Shown here: positions 58,346-64,000 of the stretch, one piece after another
Numbering within the stretch: position 1 is the stretch's first letter
How the letters are laid out: each line of letters starts with the position of its first letter
From: Ignatzschineria ureiclastica
Lineage (GTDB): Bacteria; Pseudomonadota; Gammaproteobacteria; Cardiobacteriales; Wohlfahrtiimonadaceae
NCBI RefSeq assembly: GCF_003121845.1
Contig: NZ_QEWQ01000001.1
Location: 248,001-312,000 of the forward strand
Direction of reading: 5' to 3'
DNA: 64,000 nt
Position numbers and translations under genes: made by a program
Notes under the pieces: generated by a model
The model's database searches: none
What the model was told of the DNA's origin: nothing
The model's input: the letters and a program-made list of their open reading frames with translations, nothing else

Positions 58346-58653
58346 TCTAATCTAATGCGAAATTGAACAATCGCATCATTAAACGGTATCGCCTATTATA
58401 GCGTGTGCAATGGTAGAGCATAATGAATATCTTATATCGATTGTCATTATTTTATCTATCTAATCTTCAATGTATTGTACTAAGGGTAATATATTCAAAC
58501 AATTCAAAAGCATTATAAGATATTGGATAAAAGCCTGACTTTTACAGCAGTTAAACCTGATGATTTGATACCTAAGAAAAAAGAATCAAAGTCAAAAAGC
58601 AGTAGGGTCAAGATGTAGTCTTTATTTTTAACATATTGAATAGGATATTTTTT

Positions 58654-58902
58654 ATGAACACTATCGAATTTGAATCAATGAATTTTATGAGGAAAGATGC
58701 TTTTTCTGAATCTGTAATGACGGCAATCGCATTTATCGGAAATAGAACCTTAAATAAACACCCCAAATTAAATGAAATGATCCTCTTAAAAGAACAAATT
58801 GAAAGCACGAAAGCGGAAGATATTAACGAGCTTTACGAAGCCAATATTAATAAAGTTACGAAGATCATAGACGAGTTAAAAACTATGCCTGTTTTAATTT
58901 AA
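58654..58902 (+). CDS. Small hypothetical protein, 82 residues
   Basis: Unrecognised. It starts MNTIEFESMNFMRKDAFSES, has a central hydrophobic helix (MTAIAFIG) and a charged helical remainder (KHPKLNEMILLKEQIE.. and VTKIIDELK). TAGGAT lies seven bases before the ATG. It could be a small helical regulator, but nothing is specific. An earlier TTG (58636) in frame is less likely. AT content is high, like the surrounding gap, which raises the chance of recent acquisition or a chance frame. Confidence 0.45.
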   Translation: MNTIEFESMNFMRKDAFSESVMTAIAFIGNRTLNKHPKLNEMILLKEQIESTKAEDINELYEANINKVTKIIDELKTMPVLI

Positions 58903-59043
58903 ATCTAGATCGTATTGATCGGGGTAATATTTAAGATAACGATTGAGAGCGTATTACTCCTATAGCTAATGTTTTAAAATCTGCGAGCAACAATAGATAA
59001 TAGAAAATAAGGTATAATGGTTTCTTATTAAAATTTATGAAAT

Positions 59044-60315
59044 ATGATTATGAACCATTCTACAAAACAGACGAAAAAAACCTACCTCGTCGGTGGTGCT
59101 GTTCGCGATAAACTGCTTGGCCATCCCTATCATGAACAAGATTGGGTTGTGGTCGGTGCAACACCTGCCGAGATGGAGAGTGAAGGCTTTCTCTTAGTGG
59201 GTAAAGATTTCCCGGTTTTTCTCCATCCTGAGACTAAAGAGGAGTATGCCCTTGCCCGTGCTGAGCGTAAAGTGGCAAAAGGTTATCGAGGATTTGAGAT
59301 CTCTGCGGACCCCTCGATTACCCTTGAAGAAGATCTTCGCCGGCGGGATTTAACCATTAATGCGATTGCAGAAGATGAAGATGGCACATTATTTGATCCC
59401 TATAACGGGGTGGCCGATATTGAGCAACGAATTTTACGCCATGTAAGTGAGGCGTTTATTGAAGATCCGGTGCGAGTGTTGCGGTTAGCGCGATTCTATG
59501 CCCGCTATGCGCCTTATGGTTTTACCATTGCCGAAGAGACTAAGGCCCTTGTAAAAACAATGATTGCAAATGGGGAGCTAGAAGCACTCACGCCTGAGCG
59601 GGTCTTTCAGGAGCTCAATAAAGCTCTAAGTGAGGCGGAACCACAACAATTCTTCTATGCTTTGCAAGAAGTGGGCGCTTTAAAAATCCTCTTCCCGGAA
59701 GTTGATGCCCTGTTCGGCGTACCCCAAACCGCTCAATATCATCCTGAGATTGATTCAGGAATTCACACAATGATGGCGCTTGAGATTATTGCCAAGATGA
59801 CGGATGATCTGCCGACTCGTTTTGCGGTACTCTGCCACGATTTTGGGAAGGCGATTACCCCGCAATCAGAATGGCCAAGCCATAAAATGCATGAGATTCG
59901 CGGCGTTCCGCTTGTGGAGGAGTTCTGCCGGCGCTTAAAAGTTCCGAATCATTATCGCGACATTGCTTTAAAAGTGACAGAGCACCATCTTTTGATGCAC
60001 CAAGCTTTTGAGCTTCGCCCGAAAACATTGCTAAAGCTCCTCAAAAATCTCGATGCCATTCGTAAGCCTGATAATTTACGCCGTTTTGTCGATGCGTGTA
60101 AAGCTGATGCAAGAGGTCGACTTCATTTTACAGATCGCCCTTATCCGCAGCGTGAATATCTATTAGCCATTCGAGAGGCGGCTTCACATATTGATGTGCA
60201 GTCTGTCATCAAAGATATTGATAAAAAAGCGATTCCTGAAGCAATTGAAAAGGCGCAGTTACAAGCGATTCAAAGTTATATTCGAGAATACCGAGAAAAT
60301 ACGCTTAAAGATTAA
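59044..60315 (+). CDS. cca: CCA tRNA nucleotidyltransferase with HD domain
   Basis: Cca adds or repairs the 3' CCA of tRNAs. It has 423 residues. The nucleotidyltransferase domain begins YLVGGAVRDKLLG, with EQDWVVVG for the metal-binding acidic pair, and RRRDLTINAIAED follows. An HD-type phosphohydrolase domain is present as CHDFGKAI with H.M and CRRL..N later. The layout equals E. coli Cca (412 residues). A TATAAT at 59013-59018 leaves a very short leader without a clear ribosome site, so ATG 59044 or 59050 are both possible. A tRNA cluster follows 70 bp downstream. Confidence 0.95.
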   Translation: MIMNHSTKQTKKTYLVGGAVRDKLLGHPYHEQDWVVVGATPAEMESEGFLLVGKDFPVFLHPETKEEYALARAERKVAKGYRGFEISADPSITLEEDLRRRDLTINAIAEDEDGTLFDPYNGVADIEQRILRHVSEAFIEDPVRVLRLARFYARYAPYGFTIAEETKALVKTMIANGELEALTPERVFQELNKALSEAEPQQFFYALQEVGALKILFPEVDALFGVPQTAQYHPEIDSGIHTMMALEIIAKMTDDLPTRFAVLCHDFGKAITPQSEWPSHKMHEIRGVPLVEEFCRRLKVPNHYRDIALKVTEHHLLMHQAFELRPKTLLKLLKNLDAIRKPDNLRRFVDACKADARGRLHFTDRPYPQREYLLAIREAASHIDVQSVIKDIDKKAIPEAIEKAQLQAIQSYIREYRENTLKD

Positions 60316-60323
60316 ACAAAAAT

Positions 60324-60352
60324 TTGACGGTTTAGGTTTAATGCCCTATCAT
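60324..60352 (+). promoter_or_regulatory. Promoter of the tRNA cluster
   Basis: TTGACG (60324-60329), a 17-bp spacer and TATCAT (60347-60352). Transcription would start near 60359, about 27 bp before the first tRNA. Confidence 0.7.
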
Positions 60353-60385
60353 ACAGTTCTTCTTGGAAAGCAAGAATAAAATTTT

Positions 60386-60462
<77 letters not shown>

Positions 60463-60499
60463 ATTTTACAATTCCTATGCGGCCCTAAAGTGCTTTAAA

Positions 60500-60576
60500 G
60501 CGCTCGTAGCTCATCTGGATAGAGCATCGGCCTTCTAAGCCGAGGGTAGCAGGTTCGAGTCCTGCCGAGCGCGCCA
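60500..60576 (+). tRNA. tRNA-Arg (anticodon TCT)
   Basis: The acceptor stem GCGCTCG pairs with CGAGCGC, CCA is encoded, and anticodon loop CTTCTAA gives TCT. It is 37 bp after the first tRNA-Pro. Confidence 0.96.
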
Positions 60577-60640
60577 TTAAGCATTACTTTGTAATCGGGC
60601 GCACAATTCTAAGAAGCAAACAGAGACAGTAAATCATTAT

Positions 60641-60717
60641 GGTGGGCGTAGCTCAGTTGGTAGAGCCCCGGATTGTGATTCCGGTTGTCGCGGGTTCAAG
60701 TCCCGTCGTTCACCCCA
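60641..60717 (+). tRNA. tRNA-His (anticodon GTG)
   Basis: The loop TTGTGAT holds anticodon GTG. The genome-encoded G at 60641 can serve as the extra G-1 pairing with C73. CCA is encoded. The acceptor stem contains G.T wobble pairs (GTGGGCG/CGTTCAC). Confidence 0.94.
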
Positions 60718-60789
60718 ATTTACTCTCTTCACTCTTATTGTAAGAATAGCAACTATTCATTAATACAATCTGAGTCACCATTTTAAGTG

Positions 60790-60866
<77 letters not shown>

Positions 60867-61142
60867 TCTTAAAATTCTCTCTATAGAAAATCTCCTCTCT
60901 ATAAACTCCCCCTATAAACCTTATCTCAATAAACCTCATCTCAATAGACTCTCTCTACAATATTTAAGTCTTAGCATTAGTCTTAGATACGATGTTTGTC
61001 TAGGCGCTCTCTATCTGCATTCTCAATATCTGCCATTTCAGCACCTATTGCCTCGTTCTATTATCTCCCTCCTTCTCTATTCCCTCTAAAAATGCACGAG
61101 GATTTGCCCTCATTCACCCATTCAGATAAGATTTGACAATAT

Positions 61143-61318
61143 TATTGTAATATCGGTTCAAAATAAGCTTATTGAAATGCCGGCGCATCAACTGATCGAG
61201 ACAAGAAAGCTATTCTATCCGGCATCTTGCAAGTATTGGTGAGTCAGGTTTTATCTTCTTTTAAAAGCCCGCAATAGCTGTTTAAAAACCATTTTTCTTA
61301 AACCAAATTTACTATATT
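61143..61318 (-). repeat. Family A Correia-like MITE, long form, reverse
   Basis: A copy of about 176 bp: TATTGTAATATCGGTTCAAA at the left and TTAAACCAAATTTACTATA at the right, including the long-form segment (TGAGTCAGGTTTTATCTTC). It lies between the tRNA cluster and the MORN lipoprotein gene. Confidence 0.88.
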
Positions 61319-61363
61319 GTTCTCTTCTTGATTATTGTCTTCTTATCTACTCAATGAGGTCTT

Positions 61364-61813
61364 ATGAAACGTCTTCTACTTCTAACAACTTTCGCCTTTG
61401 CACTCTCCGCCTGCGCCACGCATCTCCCAACACAACCGGCAGCGAATGCACCTTACATTGAAGCGCTACAAGAGATTAAAGCCCTTTCACCTGATCAATA
61501 TCTCAAATTACCGAATGAATCGATCTATATCGGTGAGATTATCGAAGGTCAAGCGAATGGCTTCGGCAAAATTATTACGCCCGATGGCTCTATCTATCAA
61601 GGCGCCATTAAAAATGGACAACCCAATGGATTTGGCAAAAGCACAATGAGTAGCGGTGAAATCTATGAAGGGGAACACCGGAATGGTATCTTTGACGGAC
61701 GCGGACGACTCACCTTAAGCGATGGCTCCACATTTATCGGCACTTTCAAAAATCACAAAGTCGATCGTGGCGAGATGATCTTCCCTGACGGACAGCGTGC
61801 AAGCAAACGATAA
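61364..61813 (+). CDS. MORN-repeat lipoprotein
   Basis: This 149-residue protein has a lipobox ALSAC (Cys17), so it is anchored to an outer or inner membrane leaflet. From about residue 55 it has four MORN-type repeats (YIGEIIEGQANGFGKI, YQGAIKNGQPNGFGKS, YEGEHRNGIFDGRGRL and FIGTFKNHKVDRGEM). MORN repeats usually bind other proteins or lipids. GAGG precedes the ATG. Specific role unknown. Confidence 0.85.
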   Translation: MKRLLLLTTFAFALSACATHLPTQPAANAPYIEALQEIKALSPDQYLKLPNESIYIGEIIEGQANGFGKIITPDGSIYQGAIKNGQPNGFGKSTMSSGEIYEGEHRNGIFDGRGRLTLSDGSTFIGTFKNHKVDRGEMIFPDGQRASKR

Positions 61814-61889
61814 TGATAGATTAATTGATTAATTGATTAATTGATCATCAGCAACAGATCAATCATCAGAAAACAGACAAGCTATGCAG

Positions 61890-61916
61890 TAGCCGGCATC
61901 GAATTACGCCGGCTAT
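61890..61916. terminator. Hairpin between convergent genes
   Basis: TAGCCGGC-ATCGAATTAC-GCCGGCTA is a perfect 8-bp stem between the MORN and exporter genes. It has no T run, so its role as a bidirectional terminator is tentative. Confidence 0.45.
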
Positions 61917-61932
61917 TGATCAGTAATGTCCA

Positions 61933-63348
61933 CTATTTCACACTACGACCTGCAAGAAAATCGCCATCCTCTTTTTTCAATTTGGCAAAGATATAAGTCG
62001 CAATCAAAGTCAAAACCCCCATTGTAATAAAGGTCAGTTGGAAAGCTTTTTCGGTATTTTCAGTCGGAAACCAATGCTGCGCAATATAGAAGTTCAGAAA
62101 CAGCGCTGCAAAGGCAACCCCCAAAGTGAGCGCTAGTTGCTGGTTCACTACCATTAAACTATTACCACTGCTCATCTGCTCTTTCCCTAAATCCCCTACC
62201 GTTAAGGTATTCATTGCCGTAAATTGCGTTGAGTTACAGAGCCCTAAAATATAGAGCTGAATCACAAGCGCCCACATCGGCATATCACGCCCGAAAATCC
62301 CAATGGTAATGATAAAAAGACTAATCAATACTGTATTCCAAATGAGAATCCGGCGATAACCTAAGACATGTAGAATCTTCGTCACAAGCGGTTTCACCGT
62401 CAATCCACCCACCGCAATCGGCACTAAAAGCCAACCCGCATCACTTGGCGAATATCCTAAAGCCACTTGGAAAAAGAGCGGCAATAGAAATGGCATTGCG
62501 CTAATCCCCAAACGTGCCACAAGGTTTCCATTTAAGCCAATTCGAAATGTCCGCACGTCTAACAGCGTTAATGAGAAGAGCGGTTTATCTTTATGTTTTG
62601 CATAGAACCAATACCAAACAAGAAAAAAGAAGCCTCCGAGAATCATCGGTATGGCTAACCACTTAATCTCTCCTCGAATAGAGTATTCAAGCCCAAAGGT
62701 AATGAGAAATATCGCCAATGCGAAGATAATATATCCTCGAAGATCAAAATGAAATGGGGCGCCTCTGAAATCGGGCATAAAGAATGCCGCTAGAATCAAG
62801 ACAATCAACCCAATCGGTAGATTAATCAAGAAGATCCAATGCCAACTCGCATATTGCACCAGATAGCCCCCTAATAGAGGTCCTAGAATCGGCCCGATCA
62901 ATGCCGGCGTAATCGCATAATTAATCACTCGCAGGTAATCTTTACGATCGTAAGCTTTCATCAACGCAAGACGCGCCACCGGCGTTAACATCGCGCCACC
63001 AATCCCTTGTAGAATCCGAGAAAGCGTCAATTGCGTTAAGCTCATCGAAAGCGCAGCAAAGAGCGATCCTAGCGTAAAGAAGATCACCGCAAGCAAAAAG
63101 GTATGCTTCGTGCCAATCTTATCGGCAACAACGCCACTAATCGGGGCACAGATTGCTAATACCAAGGTATAACTGATGAGAATCGACTGAATCTTTAATT
63201 CTGGCTCATTTAAGCTCAATGCAATACTCGGCAATGCTGTATTAAGAATTGTGGTATCGAGCATCTGCATAAAAATCGCTATCGCCAAAATCACCGGCAG
63301 CAATCGCTTCGACCGACTCTCCTTCTCTGAGAGTATTTCTGCACTCAT
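61933..63348 (-). CDS. mdtD: MFS drug exporter, DHA2 family (MdtD-like)
   Basis: This inner-membrane proton-coupled exporter has 471 residues, equal to E. coli MdtD, with about 14 hydrophobic segments. Motifs: MQMLDTTILNTALPSI (motif D1, TM1), GVVADKIGTKHTF (motif A), RILQGIGGAMLTPVAR (motif B) and GPILGPLLGGYLVQYASWHW (motif C, antiporter type). Substrate cannot be predicted. It is convergent with the MORN gene and transcribed alone; there is no adjacent RND system of the mdtABC kind. Confidence 0.88.
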   Translation of the reverse strand: MSAEILSEKESRSKRLLPVILAIAIFMQMLDTTILNTALPSIALSLNEPELKIQSILISYTLVLAICAPISGVVADKIGTKHTFLLAVIFFTLGSLFAALSMSLTQLTLSRILQGIGGAMLTPVARLALMKAYDRKDYLRVINYAITPALIGPILGPLLGGYLVQYASWHWIFLINLPIGLIVLILAAFFMPDFRGAPFHFDLRGYIIFALAIFLITFGLEYSIRGEIKWLAIPMILGGFFFLVWYWFYAKHKDKPLFSLTLLDVRTFRIGLNGNLVARLGISAMPFLLPLFFQVALGYSPSDAGWLLVPIAVGGLTVKPLVTKILHVLGYRRILIWNTVLISLFIITIGIFGRDMPMWALVIQLYILGLCNSTQFTAMNTLTVGDLGKEQMSSGNSLMVVNQQLALTLGVAFAALFLNFYIAQHWFPTENTEKAFQLTFITMGVLTLIATYIFAKLKKEDGDFLAGRSVK

Positions 63349-63475
63349 TATTGTCTCTCCCTTCCCTATTCTTATCTTATTTTCTCACTATCATCTTACC
63401 TTATAATCATAGGCTGATTGGCTAAGAAGATACAGAGATATAAACTTTTTAAATCAATGCAACCTCTATTACTTT

Positions 63476-63690
63476 CCAATTCAAATAAGAGCTGACACAA
63501 GGCGGGATAGAACGATCCTGTAACCAGACCAAGAGTGCGCCCGCAGGTGAGCGATTTTATAATCCCTCAACACTCACAATTGTTTAAACTATCAACACAG
63601 GATGAATTTAACATCTTCAGCAACAGGAATTGCTCAAACTGCCGACACGAGATTGTTAGAAAAACGAGATCATTCTCCCCGGCGATGAAT
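63476..63690 (-). repeat. Family B repeat, diverged copy, reverse
   Basis: On the minus strand it has module 1 remnants (ATCGCCGGGGAGAATGATC) and module 2a (CGGGATAGAACGATC facing GTGCGCCCGC). It lies between the exporter gene and rnpB. Confidence 0.7.
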
Positions 63691-63819
63691 CAGTTTTATT
63701 GCTTTCAACAACTTTTTCTTCTAACACTTTTCAATAACAGAATCTCCTTAAAATCATTTCCCCATAAATTAGATTTAAACATTGCGTTAAGGCACAAAAT
63801 TAGGCACAATGTGCGACTT

Positions 63820-64000
63820 GAGTTAGCCAGATAATCGCTCGTCTCATTAGAGGCTAGAGGAAAGTCCGGGCTCCTCGGATCAAGGTGCTAGATAACGTCT
63901 AGAGGGCGCGAGCTCATGGAAAGTGCTGAAGAAATTAAACCGCCTAAAGATCGTTAGATCTCGGTAAGGGTGAGAAGGTGCGGTAAGAGCGCACCGTACG
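63820..64000 (+). ncRNA. rnpB: RNase P RNA (M1), 5' part
   Basis: The catalytic RNA of RNase P starts near 63820 and is cut by the window end. Bacterial A-type features are visible: AGAGGAAAGTCCGGGCTCC (P4/J regions), GGTGCTAGATAACGTCTAG (P10-P11), AAACCGCC and GGTGCGGTAAGAGCGCACC (P12 to P14). The 5' end is estimated. A weak promoter (TTGCGT with CACAAT) may precede it at 63782-63810. Confidence 0.93.

Overview
The window reads as a chromosomal segment of a low-to-moderate GC gammaproteobacterium. Markers are FabA/FabB unsaturated fatty acid synthesis, LptE and an LpxL-type lipid A acyltransferase (outer membrane with lipid A), HslVU, cytochrome c4-type proteins and ESPR-type autotransporters. 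A Cardiobacteriales-type host (Ignatzschineria/Wohlfahrtiimonas-like) would fit, but that is a guess from gene content and style; I could not search a database.

Layout. 1-5.5 kb: class II aldolase (fba), alanine aminotransferase (alaC), ribosome GTPase typA/bipA. 5.8-11.8 kb: a small acidic His-rich protein, nagZ, a DUF455 ferritin-like protein, ruvB, folE2, lptE. 12-15 kb: lpxL-type acyltransferase, fabA-fabB. 15.5-20 kb: glpF-glpK-glpD, with GlpK and GlpD of a type that resembles Firmicutes. 20.3-22.1 kb: tsdB-tsdA-like diheme cytochromes. 22.6-28.4 kb: rlmH/rsfS, hemL-rpe, an orphan PilT-like ATPase, rpmB-rpmG. 28.9-34 kb: valS and an AGCS sodium:alanine symporter. 35.3-44.1 kb: two paralogous large autotransporters. 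44.6-52.3 kb: exported Ntn-type amide hydrolase, Tat-exported PhoX with a PHO box, an AAA ATPase with a probable decayed partner, a small lipoprotein, a MoeB/ThiF protein. 52.4-54.5 kb: hslVU behind a clear sigma-32 promoter. 54.7-58.3 kb: a beta-rich SdrD-B-like protein, a glycosyltransferase-like protein, a YajD HNH protein. 58.6-64 kb: a small orphan, cca, four tRNAs (Pro-Arg-His-Pro), a MORN lipoprotein, an MdtD-like exporter, and the 5' half of rnpB.

The strongest non-genic signal is two families of interspersed repeats. Family A (about 14 copies) is a MITE with TATAG...CTATA inverted ends that closely resembles the neisserial Correia element in design. It has two main size classes (about 131 and 175 bp), and one copy supplies the last seven codons and stop of the moeB-like gene. 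Family B is a modular GC-rich repeat of hairpin modules clustered in arrays up to 1.1 kb, often just past transcription terminators; one array has an exact 240-bp period. The families share short core motifs. No transposase or obvious mobiliser is encoded here.

Most genes are housekeeping genes with standard neighbours. I do not see an obvious new multi-gene defence or biosynthetic system. The items most worth following up are the two repeat families, the Firmicutes-type glp operon with an odd aquaglyceroporin, the composition-mosaic autotransporter, and the ATPase with its broken neighbour.
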